Part shown: positions 25,169 through 34,136 of the stretch, in pieces
Layout: each line of letters begins with the position of its first letter
Position numbering within the stretch: position 1 is the stretch's first letter
DNA from: JBEGTT01 sp041179245
GTDB lineage: Bacteria; Pseudomonadota; Gammaproteobacteria; Burkholderiales; Rhodocyclaceae
DNA: 41,787 nt
Direction: 5' to 3'
NCBI GenBank assembly: GCA_041179245.1
Contig: JBEGTT010000044.1
Location: forward strand, 1 to 41,787
Position numbers and translations under genes: made by a program
Notes under the pieces: generated by a model
The model's database searches: none
What the model saw: only the letters and a program-made list of their open reading frames with translations
Told to the model about the DNA's origin: nothing

Positions 25169-27187
25169 TTAATACTCCAGCGGATCAACTTCCAGATGCC
25201 AGCGTAGGCGACTCGGTAATTTATGGCTTTCAATTACACTCCGCCAGCGCTGCAGAAATGCCTGTAACTGGCTGCGGGTGGTTGATTCCACCAAAATTTG
25301 CCCTCGCTCCAAATTGGCCAATCGGGCCATACGCATCGGAATGGCATCGTAAAGCAAGACGTCCGGGTATTCGGACAACAGGTCACCAACCGCCTCTGGG
25401 CAACTAAGCTGTTCCAGAAACGCCAGCGCCGTCGCCATGTTGGGTGCCTCTGCCCGCAAGATGGCCTGAAAGGTATAAGGCGGAAATCCAGCCTGTCGCC
25501 GCTCGGCCAGTAATGCTTTGGCAAACCCGGGAAAGTCGTGCGCAACCAAGGCAGCGTAGAGCGGGTGATCTGGATACTGCGTCTGAATGATGACTTCGCC
25601 CGGTAATTCCGCCCGCCCCGCCCGCCCCGCCACTTGCATCAACTGGGCAAATAGTCGCTCTGGGGCCCTGCAATCAGCGGCAAACAGAGCAGCGTCTGCA
25701 CCAACAGCGACCACCAGCGTCAAATTGGGGAAGTCATGTCCCTTGGCCAGCATCTGCGTCCCCACCAGTATTTCGGCACGATTAGCAGGCTCTGCTTCAT
25801 GAATCTGCGCCAGTAATGCCTCCCACTGCTTGCGGCTTCGCGCCACATCCCGGTCAACCCGAAGTACCCGATGCCCAGCAAAATGCTCATTCAGCCATGC
25901 TTCAACTTTTTGGGTTCCTCGCCCAAAAGCCTGCACATCCTGATTACCGCAGGTCGGGCAAGCCTTGGGCAAGCGAGTCTCAAATCCACAGTGATGACAA
26001 CGTAAGCGCTGGTCGGTGAGGTGAACTACCAGGTTGGCCGCACAGCGCCGGCAACCAGAAATCCAACCACAAGCCGTACAACTCAGCACCGGCGCGTATC
26101 CCCGCCGATTCAGGAAAACCAGACTTTGCTCCCCGCGCACCAAACGATCCTGAATAGCCGCCAGCACCGGTTCCGACAAACCTTCTTGTAACGTTTGTTT
26201 GCGGGTATCCACCAACGTCACCTTGGGTAAACGCGCCGCTGGGTTGGCTCGTTGCAGCATATCAATTCGCTGATAACGGCCATTTTCGGCATTCAGCCAA
26301 CTTTCCAGCGAAGGCGTTGCTGAACCCAGTACGACAGGCACCTGACGGGTGTGCGCCCGATAAATTGCCAGATCCCGCGCCGAATAACGCATCCCATCTT
26401 GCTGTTTGTACGAGGCATCATGCTCCTCATCAATCAGAATCAGGCCCAAGGCTGGCATGGGCGTAAAAACAGCTAAGCGGGTGCCCAATACAATCCCCGC
26501 TTCGCCAGAAAATGCCTGCCGCCATTGGCGTTCGCGAGCGGCCTCGGTTAGCTCACTGTGCAGCACCGCCAAACACTGATCTGGGAAACGCCCACGCACC
26601 CTTTCTTCCAACTGCGGCGTTAAATTGATTTCAGGCACCATCAGCAACACCTGCTGACCGCGTGCAAGGCAATGCTCGATCAGGTGAAGATAAACCTCCG
26701 TCTTGCCGCTCCCCGTAATCCCGTAAAGCAAAAACGGAGCGAAACCCTTGGTAACTTGGATGGCCTCAAGTGCCTCCTGCTGACAAACATTGAGTATCGG
26801 ACGTGGGCTAGCGGTATGCGAAGCAGCGTGTTTGCTTTGGCGAGATTTCCGGCGATTGGGTGCAATCGTTTTTTTGAGGCCTGAAGGCAATGCTTGTAAC
26901 AGAGCCGATCCCAACGGAGTCTGGTAATAGGTGCTGGCAAATCGGCACAAATCCAGAAACTCTGCGGGCAAGGGCGGTAACTCACGCAGGATCGTGATGG
27001 CGTCTCTGATCTGCCCGGCTTCGTAAGCGGTGTCCGTCGGCAGATCAACAATAACCCCCACCAACTGCCGTGTACCAAAGGGCACCAGAATCCGGCAGCC
27101 AAGATCAGCCGCTTCCACGTCGGCGCAGCGGTAATCAAACAATCGATTTAGGGGGACATCCAGTGCAACACGAACTAATCCAGCCAT
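25169..27187 (-). CDS. priA: Primosomal protein N' (replication restart helicase PriA)
   Basis: A 3'-5' SF2 helicase that recognises abandoned forks and reloads the replisome. The 672 residues (732 in E. coli) hold an N-terminal 3'-DNA-binding domain (VALDVPLNRLFDYR), Walker A GITGSGKTEVY, LMVPEINLTPQL, DEEHDASYKQQ (motif II), and GSATPSLESW. The zinc-binding region has eight cysteines in four CxxC pairs (CTACGW, CRRC, CHHCGF, CPTCGN). Motifs V and VI follow (LVGTQMLAKGHDFPNL, QVAGRAGR). The ATG at 27185-27187 opens the domain directly. It complements RecBCD in the same window for break and fork repair. The 356 bases upstream hold regulatory-looking structure. Confidence 0.97.
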   Translation of the reverse strand: MAGLVRVALDVPLNRLFDYRCADVEAADLGCRILVPFGTRQLVGVIVDLPTDTAYEAGQIRDAITILRELPPLPAEFLDLCRFASTYYQTPLGSALLQALPSGLKKTIAPNRRKSRQSKHAASHTASPRPILNVCQQEALEAIQVTKGFAPFLLYGITGSGKTEVYLHLIEHCLARGQQVLLMVPEINLTPQLEERVRGRFPDQCLAVLHSELTEAARERQWRQAFSGEAGIVLGTRLAVFTPMPALGLILIDEEHDASYKQQDGMRYSARDLAIYRAHTRQVPVVLGSATPSLESWLNAENGRYQRIDMLQRANPAARLPKVTLVDTRKQTLQEGLSEPVLAAIQDRLVRGEQSLVFLNRRGYAPVLSCTACGWISGCRRCAANLVVHLTDQRLRCHHCGFETRLPKACPTCGNQDVQAFGRGTQKVEAWLNEHFAGHRVLRVDRDVARSRKQWEALLAQIHEAEPANRAEILVGTQMLAKGHDFPNLTLVVAVGADAALFAADCRAPERLFAQLMQVAGRAGRAELPGEVIIQTQYPDHPLYAALVAHDFPGFAKALLAERRQAGFPPYTFQAILRAEAPNMATALAFLEQLSCPEAVGDLLSEYPDVLLYDAIPMRMARLANLERGQILVESTTRSQLQAFLQRWRSVIESHKLPSRLRWHLEVDPLEY

Positions 27188-27214
27188 ACCAACAACGCCT
27201 TTTTTCGAGTTACC

Positions 27215-27244
27215 CTGACTGTGTCATTTATCTGCAGTTATAGT
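27215..27244 (+). promoter_or_regulatory. Possible rightward promoter in the hemE-priA gap
   Basis: CTGACT (27215-27220) and TATAGT (27239-27244) are separated by 18 bases: four of six and five of six consensus matches. Transcription would start near 27251, opposite to both flanking genes. Weak by itself; it gains interest from the rightward terminator at 27486. Confidence 0.3.
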
Positions 27245-27322
27245 GAAAAGTTACCGCAATAACTCTGCAATATTGCCTAACTACTGACTCTCAATAGCAT
27301 TTTTCAAATTACCCCCAATATC

Positions 27323-27331
27323 TGTGGATAA
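27323..27331 (-). promoter_or_regulatory. Perfect DnaA-box match upstream of priA
   Basis: The minus strand reads TTATCCACA, the strong E. coli DnaA-box consensus, 136 bases before the priA start codon. A single 9-base match is expected by chance roughly once per few windows of this size, so it is suggestive only. Confidence 0.35.
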
Positions 27332-27388
27332 GTCTGGGGATTAAGGCTGAATGAACGGGGGAAATGCTTGCCAATCAAGGAAGTCTCT

Positions 27389-27446
27389 GGTGCTGCACAA
27401 AAATTAAGCATCGCACTTAATTCAATTAAAACAGCAGGTTAGCACC
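27389..27446. repeat. Nested inverted repeats in the hemE-priA gap
   Basis: An outer pair GGTGCT (27389-27394) and AGCACC (27441-27446) encloses an inner perfect pair ATTAAG (27403-27408) and CTTAAT (27416-27421) with a 7-base loop. Either strand could fold. The region is AT-rich with no coding frame. Confidence 0.45.
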
Positions 27447-27485
27447 AAAACCAAATGTCAACCACCTTGAAACCCTTGCTACGGC

Positions 27486-27545
27486 AGGGAATTGAGGCTT
27501 ATGTGAACAAGTCAAGCCCAAATTCCCTATTTATTTTATTTTTTT
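27486..27545 (+). terminator. Hairpin with rightward T-rich tail beyond hemE
   Basis: Arms 27486-27500 and 27514-27528 pair at 13 of 15 positions (8 pairs, a two-base mismatch, 5 pairs) around a 13-base loop. On the plus strand a T-rich tail runs to 27545, touching the hemE stop. On the minus strand, where hemE is transcribed, the hairpin is preceded by A's and not followed by T's. It thus looks like a terminator for a rightward RNA, though it may also cap the hemE mRNA 3' end. Confidence 0.5.
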
Positions 27546-28620
27546 AGGCCAATGAGGCCCGCTGTTGGCGACTGTAGGCGTGTACCGTTTCCACCAAGGC
27601 GATAACGTGCTCCGGCGGTGTAAATTGGGAAATGCCGTGGCCTAAATTGAAGACATGTCCGGTATTGGCAGGACCAAAACTATCAAGCACCTTGCGAGTT
27701 TCGTTGGCAATCGTTTCAGGCGGCGCGAATAGCACATTCGGGTCAAGATTTCCTTGTAACGCCACCTTGTCACCGATACGGCGACGGGCATCACCAATGT
27801 CGATACCCCAATCTAGCCCAACCCCATCACAACCAATGGCGGCGATTTTTTCCAGCCACAGGCCACCTCCCTTGGTGAACACAATGGAAGGAATTCGCTG
27901 ACCGTCTTTTTCCTTGTGCAAGGCAGCCACAATTTTCTGCATATAAGCCAGCGAGAATTCTTGATAGGCCGCATTGGACAACGAGCCACCCCACGTATCA
28001 AAAATCATCACCGCCTGCGCGCCGGATTCAATCTGAGCATTCAGATAGGCAATCACCGCATTGGCGGTCACGTCCAGAATGTGATGCAGCAGATCTGGCC
28101 GGCTGTACATCATCTTCTTGATGTTCATAAAATCCTTGGAACCCGCCCCTTCGACCATGTAGCAGGCCAAGGTATACGGGCTACCCGAAAAACCAATCAA
28201 GGGAACTCGACCATTCAAGGCCTTACGAATGGTGCTTACCGCATCCATCACATAACCCAGATCAGCGTGAGGGTCTGGACACTTCAATGCACGGATCGCG
28301 GTTTCGTCACGTAAAGGGTGCTTAAAACGGGGGCCTTCGCCTGTTTCAAAATACAGTCCCAAGCCCATCGCATCCGGTACCGTTAGGATGTCAGAAAACA
28401 GAATCGCCGCATCAAGGTCGTAACGCTCTAAAGGCTGTAGCGTCACCTCACACGCCAATTCCGGCGCTTTACACAAGGACAAAAAATCCCCTGCGTGCTT
28501 ACGGGTTGCGCAGTATTCCGGCAAATAACGCCCGGCTTGACGCATTAGCCACAGCGGCGTGTATTCAGTCGGTTGGCGCAGCAAAGCGCGAAGGAATGTA
28601 TCGTTTTGAAGTGCGGTCAC
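27544..28620 (-). CDS. hemE: Uroporphyrinogen III decarboxylase
   Basis: A cytoplasmic TIM-barrel enzyme that removes four acetate carboxyls from uroporphyrinogen III to give coproporphyrinogen III in haem synthesis. The 358 residues equal the usual length (354 in E. coli). Signature WLMRQAGRYLPEY (about 24-36) contains the substrate-binding arginines, and ILFSDILTVPDAMGLGL contains the catalytic aspartate. Later come GFSGSPYTLACYMVEG, FDTWGGSLS, and FNLGHGISQFTPPEHV. Uroporphyrinogen III is the branch point between haem and cobalamin, but the gene's location away from cob genes is ordinary. It lies 92 bases after ntrX and reads toward priA. Confidence 0.97.
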   Translation of the reverse strand: MTALQNDTFLRALLRQPTEYTPLWLMRQAGRYLPEYCATRKHAGDFLSLCKAPELACEVTLQPLERYDLDAAILFSDILTVPDAMGLGLYFETGEGPRFKHPLRDETAIRALKCPDPHADLGYVMDAVSTIRKALNGRVPLIGFSGSPYTLACYMVEGAGSKDFMNIKKMMYSRPDLLHHILDVTANAVIAYLNAQIESGAQAVMIFDTWGGSLSNAAYQEFSLAYMQKIVAALHKEKDGQRIPSIVFTKGGGLWLEKIAAIGCDGVGLDWGIDIGDARRRIGDKVALQGNLDPNVLFAPPETIANETRKVLDSFGPANTGHVFNLGHGISQFTPPEHVIALVETVHAYSRQQRASLA

Positions 28621-28712
28621 GGTAAAGTCTTTCGAGACAAAAAAATGATGAAAAGGCGAGAACGGGCAGAATTATCGTGGATAACAGGCCGCTTGCCATA
28701 GTGGTTAGAAAA

Positions 28713-29996
28713 CTACCCAGCCTCGTCACCCCGGCGGCCGGTTGCGATACCTAGTTGCCGAAGTTTGCGATAGAGGTGGGTTCGTTCCAAGCCTGATTGC
28801 TCAGACACCCGCGTAATGTTGCCGTTGGCCTGCTGTAACCAATATTCAAAGTAGCATTTTTCAAAGGTATCTCTGGCTTCACGTAGTGGCAGAACCAACC
28901 AATCTTGCACGGCTCCCTGATATTGCCCATCCCCTTGAACCGGCCCGGTGTCCGGTGCAGGCAACAGCATTCGTTGGACATCGGCTTCGCTAATTTCTTC
29001 GTCGAGGCTGCCCAGTGCCACGTTACGCAGGACGGCCTTCAGGGTCAGCCATCCACCGCCATCATCCGACCATTCGGCCTGACGTAAGCGATTTTGGGCC
29101 GCCACGGATAGGTGACGAGCAGGCACTTCCCGGCTCTCGGCCAGCTGGGTCAACAGCAGGGCCGAAATATCAGGAATGTCGTCCTGACAACGCGCCAGTT
29201 CAGGCAAGCTCATCCAGACTTCGCCCAAACGCTGCAATACAGCAGCGTCCCAGCCAGCATCCAGCCCAGTCAGCGGGCGACTTGAACCAAACAACAAGGT
29301 TAGATTCAGTTTTTCCAGCCGCTCAATCATAAACGCCAGACTCAGCACCTGCATCTTGCTCAAGGCCGACAAATCTGCACAAAACACGATTCCGCCCTGG
29401 AGTCGCTGCAACTGATCCTGATTCACTGGGCTGGTGCATTGCCCCATATCAAACCACGGCATTTGGGGCTGTTGCACCAAGCGGGCGGCCAGCTCGGCGA
29501 TGCCCCCGGAAACGCCACGCAGGTGAATGACGCGGCTTCCACTTACGACTTGTTCCAGACGTTTTTTGAATTCGCGAATCGGACCAGAACGGCTTAGCAC
29601 CGACAAGCTCAAGGCCACTTTAGACGAACCCGCGACATGGCGCATGGCATGCTTCACCGTGCTCAACAGCTTTTGCAGGGCTATCGGTTTTTCCAGAAAA
29701 TCGACTGCGCCAATCCGCGTGGCTTCTACGGCGGTATCAATGGTGGCGTGACCGGACATTACCACCACCGGCATATTCAACAGGCCGGCGGCACTCCATT
29801 CCTTCAGTAAAGAAATGCCATCCATATCCGGCATCCAGATGTCCAACAAGACCAGATCAGGACGAGACTCCTGACGCGCTAAACGAGCCGCTCCCGCATT
29901 TTCCGCCACTCGAACGGTATAACCTTCATCGGTTAGAATTTCTGACAGCAACTCACGAATGCCCATTTCATCATCGACCACCAATATCTGAGGCAT
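28713..29996 (-). CDS. ntrX: NtrX-type response regulator with a degenerate AAA+ domain
   Basis: Partner of the NtrY kinase. The 427 residues begin with a full receiver domain: acidic Asp8-Asp9, phosphoacceptor Asp52 in LLDIWMPD, MSGHA, and Lys103 in EKPI. The central region holds the place of a sigma-54-interacting AAA+ domain but has lost its motifs: GVSGGIAE (161-168) instead of a lysine-bearing Walker A, GGIVFCADLS (201-210) instead of a GGTLFLDE Walker B, and no GAFTGA loop. The C-terminus keeps a Fis-type helix-turn-helix (ANGNITRVSEQSGLERTHLY). So it likely binds DNA but cannot power sigma-54 open-complex formation. The start directly abuts the ntrY stop. Confidence 0.9.
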   Translation of the reverse strand: MPQILVVDDEMGIRELLSEILTDEGYTVRVAENAGAARLARQESRPDLVLLDIWMPDMDGISLLKEWSAAGLLNMPVVVMSGHATIDTAVEATRIGAVDFLEKPIALQKLLSTVKHAMRHVAGSSKVALSLSVLSRSGPIREFKKRLEQVVSGSRVIHLRGVSGGIAELAARLVQQPQMPWFDMGQCTSPVNQDQLQRLQGGIVFCADLSALSKMQVLSLAFMIERLEKLNLTLLFGSSRPLTGLDAGWDAAVLQRLGEVWMSLPELARCQDDIPDISALLLTQLAESREVPARHLSVAAQNRLRQAEWSDDGGGWLTLKAVLRNVALGSLDEEISEADVQRMLLPAPDTGPVQGDGQYQGAVQDWLVLPLREARDTFEKCYFEYWLQQANGNITRVSEQSGLERTHLYRKLRQLGIATGRRGDEAG

Positions 29997-32144
29997 TTAC
30001 ATCTTTCCTTCCGCATTCAATACCAATAAGGGTAAGCGCAAACTGATTTGAGCCCCCCCCGTACTGAGATTACTGATTTCAATTTTGCCCTGATGCTCTT
30101 CTACAATTTTCTTAACAATGGGTAAGCCCAGTCCGGTTCCTTTGGGTTTGGTCGTGACATACGGTTCAAAAACCTTGGGCAAAATTTCTGCGGGAAAGCC
30201 TGTGCCGTTATCGCGCAAAACCAATTTGACCTGTTTGCTGCTGGTTTCCGTGCGGATTTCAATCGTTCCATCCGGGCGACCTTCTAGCGCGTCCTCGGCA
30301 TTTCTGAGCAAGTTATGGATGATTTGGCGTAACTGTGTCGGGTCACCGGAAATCAAGGCTGGCTGGTCAGTGAGTTCAAGCACAAACCGGGCTGGTGAAC
30401 TTTCATATAGCCCGAGCACCTCCAGAATTAGTTTATTTAGGTCAACCGCCACCAACTGGGGCAGAGGCATTTTTCCGTAATCCCGGAAATCATCGACCAT
30501 GTTCTTCATGGCCTGGACCTGATTGATAATGGTCTGCGTGCTCCGGCCCAACATCTCGGCATCGGCTTCACTCAATCGTTCAGCCAACCTCATCTGCAAA
30601 CGTTCTGCAGAGAGCTGAATAGGGGTTAGCGGATTTTTGATCTCATGCGCCAAGCGGCGCGCAACTTCCCCCCAAGCGGCAGAACGCTGGGCAGAGATCA
30701 GTTCGCTCACATCATCAAAAACCAACACATAACCTTCACCCGATTGCGGCAAACGACTTCCCCGCAGTAACAAGGTTCTATTTTTGCCTTCTGTACACTT
30801 CATCTCAAACTGTTTTTCCCAACCGCCCTCTTCATCAAGATGGGCAAACCCGTCCCGCACAAATCGCCCTAACCCTTGATGCTCGGGCCATTCCTCAACA
30901 AACTTACTGATCGCGTGTTCAAAAGGTTTACCTAAAATTGCTAACGCACCTGCATTGATGGTTCTCAATACAAAATATTTGTCGAATACCAATACCCCCG
31001 CTGACAGATTAGCCAGAATTGATTCGAGGTAGGCGTGAGCAGACTCCAGCTCTTCACGATGGCGGTTATTTTCCTTACGCGCATCATCCAATTGGCGGGT
31101 CATCTGGTTAAACGATTCGGTTAGCCCACCCAATTCATCTTGGCTGCTAAACACCAAGCGAGGCGAAAAGTCCCCCTGCGCCACTGCTTGCGTGCCCTGC
31201 GTCAACATGTACAACGGTGCGGCTAGCCGTTTGGCGAGGTAAAACGCCACGGCAAAAGCGCCAAAAAGGGCTACCAACACCGTTAGCGTCAAGGTCAGGG
31301 CATAAATTTGGGTCAGCCCGCTATGGGCCAACTGCAGCTCCTGATAATCCCGGTAAACCGCCTGAACTTCCTCACCGTTTTTGGCCAATACTTCAGGCAC
31401 AGGCTGCAAAAGCTGCAACACCATCGCGTCACCGCCCAAACGGGACGCCACTAAGGCCAACACCCGAATTTGCAGCTGATCGGCACCTTCGCCCTCAATC
31501 ATGCTTAACAGCCGACCCTGACGGACCTGTTTGAGCTGCGTTGGTGAAGGCGGGTTATTGGACAATAAACCAACCCCCCCCAGATCACTGACTAAAGCCT
31601 GACCGGCCATCCCCAACAACGAGACTGACTGCACACCGGATTGTTCCCGGAAACGGAAGATATGGCTCCGGTACTCCTCTGACGAAATTTCTGACAGCTC
31701 GGCCACCAGCACTCGCGCCTTTTTATTCAGATCCTGCTCCAGAGAGTCCAGTGCCGCACGACCGAGATTTAGACCTGACTCCAACGCGGTTTCAACACGC
31801 ACATCAAACCAAGTATCAATCGATCGGGTAATGAACTGCACGGACACGGCATAAACCAGCACCCCCGGAATCACCGAAACGAGGCCAAACATCACCATCA
31901 GCCGCAGTTTCAGTTGCGAGCCAAAAACCTTAGCGCGTGAATCCTGCCATAACTTGCGTAACTGCCAGCCAACCAAGCCCAGCAGTGTCATTACCACCAT
32001 GATGTTCAGGGCTACCAGATGGGGGTAATAACGCGCAAAAACATGGGTATTTGCCGATGCGGAAGCCAGCAACAAAAACCACAGCAGTATGCCAATGCCA
32101 ATGGCGACACCAATGCCAATACCCCACAAGCGTCTTATGGGCAT
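29997..32144 (-). CDS. ntrY: NtrY-type membrane sensor histidine kinase
   Basis: A 715-residue sensor. Three N-terminal hydrophobic helices (about 5-29, 39-62, 80-107), then a periplasmic domain of about 175 residues, TM4 (about 283-307), HAMP (RLAAPLYMLTQGTQAVAQGD), a PAS domain (YLESILANLSAGVLVFDKYF), HisKA with the phosphorylated His500 in RRLAHEIKNPLTPIQLSAER, and HATPase (N box IHNLLRNAEDAL, G boxes DNGTGFP and KGTGLGLP). Linked in other bacteria to nitrogen, redox and envelope control; the signal here is unknown. TM1 contains an unusual Gly-Ile alternation (GIGIGVAIGIGI). The ATG at 32144 has GGAGGTG upstream, one base after the DUF4390 stop. Confidence 0.95.
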   Translation of the reverse strand: MPIRRLWGIGIGVAIGIGILLWFLLLASASANTHVFARYYPHLVALNIMVVMTLLGLVGWQLRKLWQDSRAKVFGSQLKLRLMVMFGLVSVIPGVLVYAVSVQFITRSIDTWFDVRVETALESGLNLGRAALDSLEQDLNKKARVLVAELSEISSEEYRSHIFRFREQSGVQSVSLLGMAGQALVSDLGGVGLLSNNPPSPTQLKQVRQGRLLSMIEGEGADQLQIRVLALVASRLGGDAMVLQLLQPVPEVLAKNGEEVQAVYRDYQELQLAHSGLTQIYALTLTLTVLVALFGAFAVAFYLAKRLAAPLYMLTQGTQAVAQGDFSPRLVFSSQDELGGLTESFNQMTRQLDDARKENNRHREELESAHAYLESILANLSAGVLVFDKYFVLRTINAGALAILGKPFEHAISKFVEEWPEHQGLGRFVRDGFAHLDEEGGWEKQFEMKCTEGKNRTLLLRGSRLPQSGEGYVLVFDDVSELISAQRSAAWGEVARRLAHEIKNPLTPIQLSAERLQMRLAERLSEADAEMLGRSTQTIINQVQAMKNMVDDFRDYGKMPLPQLVAVDLNKLILEVLGLYESSPARFVLELTDQPALISGDPTQLRQIIHNLLRNAEDALEGRPDGTIEIRTETSSKQVKLVLRDNGTGFPAEILPKVFEPYVTTKPKGTGLGLPIVKKIVEEHQGKIEISNLSTGGAQISLRLPLLVLNAEGKM

Positions 32145-32145
32145 C

Positions 32146-32760
32146 TCATTTCACCTCCGCTGGAACCACAAATGTCCAGCGAACCTCGCCGCCCAATTCC
32201 CAATCTTTGACAAAAAGCACACTGATTTGGAGGGGTCTAGGGAGCTGTGCGCTATCTAGGCGAACCCGGAAAACCGCCTGGTAACTTTCTCCCGGTTTCA
32301 GATTACCGGTGTCTGCTTTGTCGATAATTGACCAGTTCCGGGCGTGAACCAGATACCGCAAGGCTTCATCGAGCGTCGAAAAAGCCTGATGCACCCCACC
32401 GTTCCCTACGCGATACTGGCGAGTCAGCGCGTGGTAATACAGGCGCACGGTCTGGGTTTTGGCAAATCGCTTGTCCTCAATCCAGTACCAACGAGGGCGG
32501 CTCATGTCGAATTCCTGCACGAAATACAGAGGCACTCCTCGGGTCAGTGCCTCTTCAAGCTTGCTGCCCAGTTCAATTGCCACCTCAACTGACAAGACAT
32601 ACCCATCTTCCCCGCTATTCATTAGCGGGTTACGTAGCGTGACTTCACCAGCAAAAGCCAACGGAGGAGCCAACAACTGGGCAAGCAAGGCCACCGCCAA
32701 AATCAAACGCCGGCTAAATCTGCCAAGCGTTTGCGAATTAAGGGATGGATGCGGTGTCAT
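32146..32760 (-). CDS. DUF4390 exported protein
   Basis: A 204-residue protein with a signal peptide (LILAVALLAQLLAPPLAFA, about 19-37) and a beta-rich DUF4390 domain: VEVAIELGSKLEEALTRGVPL, FVQEFDMSRPRWYWIEDK, LYYHALTRQYRV, and RVRLDSAQLPRPLQI. The family has no known activity but nearly always sits between rsmB and ntrY, which suggests a periplasmic accessory role in NtrYX signalling; that is inference from gene order. The Shine-Dalgarno for ntrY lies inside its last codons. Confidence 0.9.
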   Translation of the reverse strand: MTPHPSLNSQTLGRFSRRLILAVALLAQLLAPPLAFAGEVTLRNPLMNSGEDGYVLSVEVAIELGSKLEEALTRGVPLYFVQEFDMSRPRWYWIEDKRFAKTQTVRLYYHALTRQYRVGNGGVHQAFSTLDEALRYLVHARNWSIIDKADTGNLKPGESYQAVFRVRLDSAQLPRPLQISVLFVKDWELGGEVRWTFVVPAEVK

Positions 32761-32781
32761 GACAAATTCTGGAATGAAAAA

Positions 32782-34059
32782 TTAGGCGGTACGCGTCAAC
32801 AGTGCGTAATAAAAACCATCGTGCTCAGCATTGGGCAACAGCTGTACTTCCTGTGTCAGCAACATTTCTGGGTGGCGTGTTAAATACTCGGCAATCTGTA
32901 GCTGGTTTTCTTCGGTAAATACAGAACAAGTGACATACAGCAGCTTGCCACCGGGTGCCAGCACCCGAGAAAGTGCGTCTAGTATCTCGCGCTGGGTACG
33001 GGCAAAGCGATTGACGTCGGACTCCTGCCGTAACCACTTGCTATCGGGGTGGCGACGAGCCACGCCACTGGCCGTACAAGGCACATCGGCCAGAATGGCA
33101 TCAAACGGCTGCTTGTCCCACCAGCTATCAATTTCACGACAGTCCGCAGCCTTGACGGTTGCAGACAGCTTTAGGCGAGCCAGATTTTCTTCAATGCGCT
33201 GGCAGCGTTCAGGCGACACATCGAGTGCGGTTAGCGCGACATCGGTCCGCTCCAACAAATGAGCCGTTTTGCCGCCCGGCGCTGCACAGGCATCCAGCAC
33301 TCGCGCGCCCACCGATGGATTCAGAAGTTCAGCTGCATACTGCGCCCCAAAATCCTGCACCGAAATATCGCCATCGAAAAAACCCGGCAGTTGAGAAACC
33401 CGAACTGGCTTAGTAAGCATCACACCATCAGCACCAATCGCCTGCGCCTCGATACCAGCCTCCGTGGCCCGAGCGAGCCAGTCTGCCCGCGTGGTTTGGC
33501 GCACGTTAACTCGCAACGCCATCGGCGGATGAGTATTCCCTGCACGCAAAATAGATTGCCACGTTTTGCGATGATCGCGCTGTACATGCTTAACCCACCA
33601 CCGTGGATGCGCCCATTGCACAGTTTCAAGTTGTTTTACGCTGGCAACCAACTCGGCTTGCTGGCGCTGGAAATTACGCAACACCCCATTCGTTAGGGCT
33701 TTGAAACGGCCTTCGTCATGCTGTGCAGCCGCATCAACAGCTTGGCTAACGATGGTATGCGCCGTTTCAGATTGGCGGAACAAACGTAACACGGCCAGCC
33801 CCAACAAGGACTGCAGCCACATGTCCTGCAAAGGACGCTGCAATAATTTGGCTAAAATGGCATCGGCCCAGCCATAGGCTCGCAGGAAGGTATAAACCAT
33901 CTCTTGTACTGCGGGACGGTCCGTTTCAGGAACTGCTTGAATCAAGCCATCGGCAAGACTTTCGCCTTGGCGAATGCGCGCAATGATCTGAGCCGCGTGA
34001 GAAAGTTGAGCCGCGAGGGAGCCGGGAGTAAGGATTTGAGACAGGGTCTGATGCAGCAT
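32782..34059 (-). CDS. rsmB: 16S rRNA m5C967 methyltransferase
   Basis: RsmB (Sun/Fmu) methylates C967 of 16S rRNA using SAM. With the ATG at 34059 it has 425 residues (429 in E. coli). The N-terminal third is NusB-like RNA binding (VYTFLRAYGWADAIL, AVLRLFRQSETAHTIV). The catalytic domain has VQDFGAQYAAELLNP, the SAM loop DACAAPGGKTAHLLE, and two key cysteines, in ADVPCTASG and in LYVTCSVF. A TTG 12 bases upstream (34071) is possible; neither has a clear Shine-Dalgarno. In many relatives def and fmt precede it; here they are absent and the neighbour is a DUF486 gene 77 bases away. Confidence 0.95.
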   Translation of the reverse strand: MLHQTLSQILTPGSLAAQLSHAAQIIARIRQGESLADGLIQAVPETDRPAVQEMVYTFLRAYGWADAILAKLLQRPLQDMWLQSLLGLAVLRLFRQSETAHTIVSQAVDAAAQHDEGRFKALTNGVLRNFQRQQAELVASVKQLETVQWAHPRWWVKHVQRDHRKTWQSILRAGNTHPPMALRVNVRQTTRADWLARATEAGIEAQAIGADGVMLTKPVRVSQLPGFFDGDISVQDFGAQYAAELLNPSVGARVLDACAAPGGKTAHLLERTDVALTALDVSPERCQRIEENLARLKLSATVKAADCREIDSWWDKQPFDAILADVPCTASGVARRHPDSKWLRQESDVNRFARTQREILDALSRVLAPGGKLLYVTCSVFTEENQLQIAEYLTRHPEMLLTQEVQLLPNAEHDGFYYALLTRTA

Positions 34060-34136
34060 CGTTCGAGCCAATTAACAGGAAGGCCCGTATTTTCGCGTGT
34101 TTAGCTGATGCTGTCTTCTATCAATGGACGGATGAG

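Larger units (their letters stand above)
27251..27541 (+). ncRNA. Candidate rightward small RNA between hemE and priA
   Basis: This gene-free stretch has a possible promoter at its left end and a hairpin plus T-rich tract at its right end, both pointing right. In between are paired segments at 27389-27394/27441-27446 and 27403-27408/27416-27421. No open frame of meaningful length is present. The orientation opposes hemE and priA, so it is not simply their leader. No known RNA family is recognised; this is a prediction only. Confidence 0.3.

Noticed and set aside
25102..25407. Rightward frame of 101 residues at the priA end
   Set aside because: It is the antisense shadow of priA; its start falls in the short gap and it has no family resemblance.
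28674..28686. A second DnaA-like sequence near hemE
   Set aside because: It reads GTTATCCACG, departing from the consensus at the last base; not strong enough.
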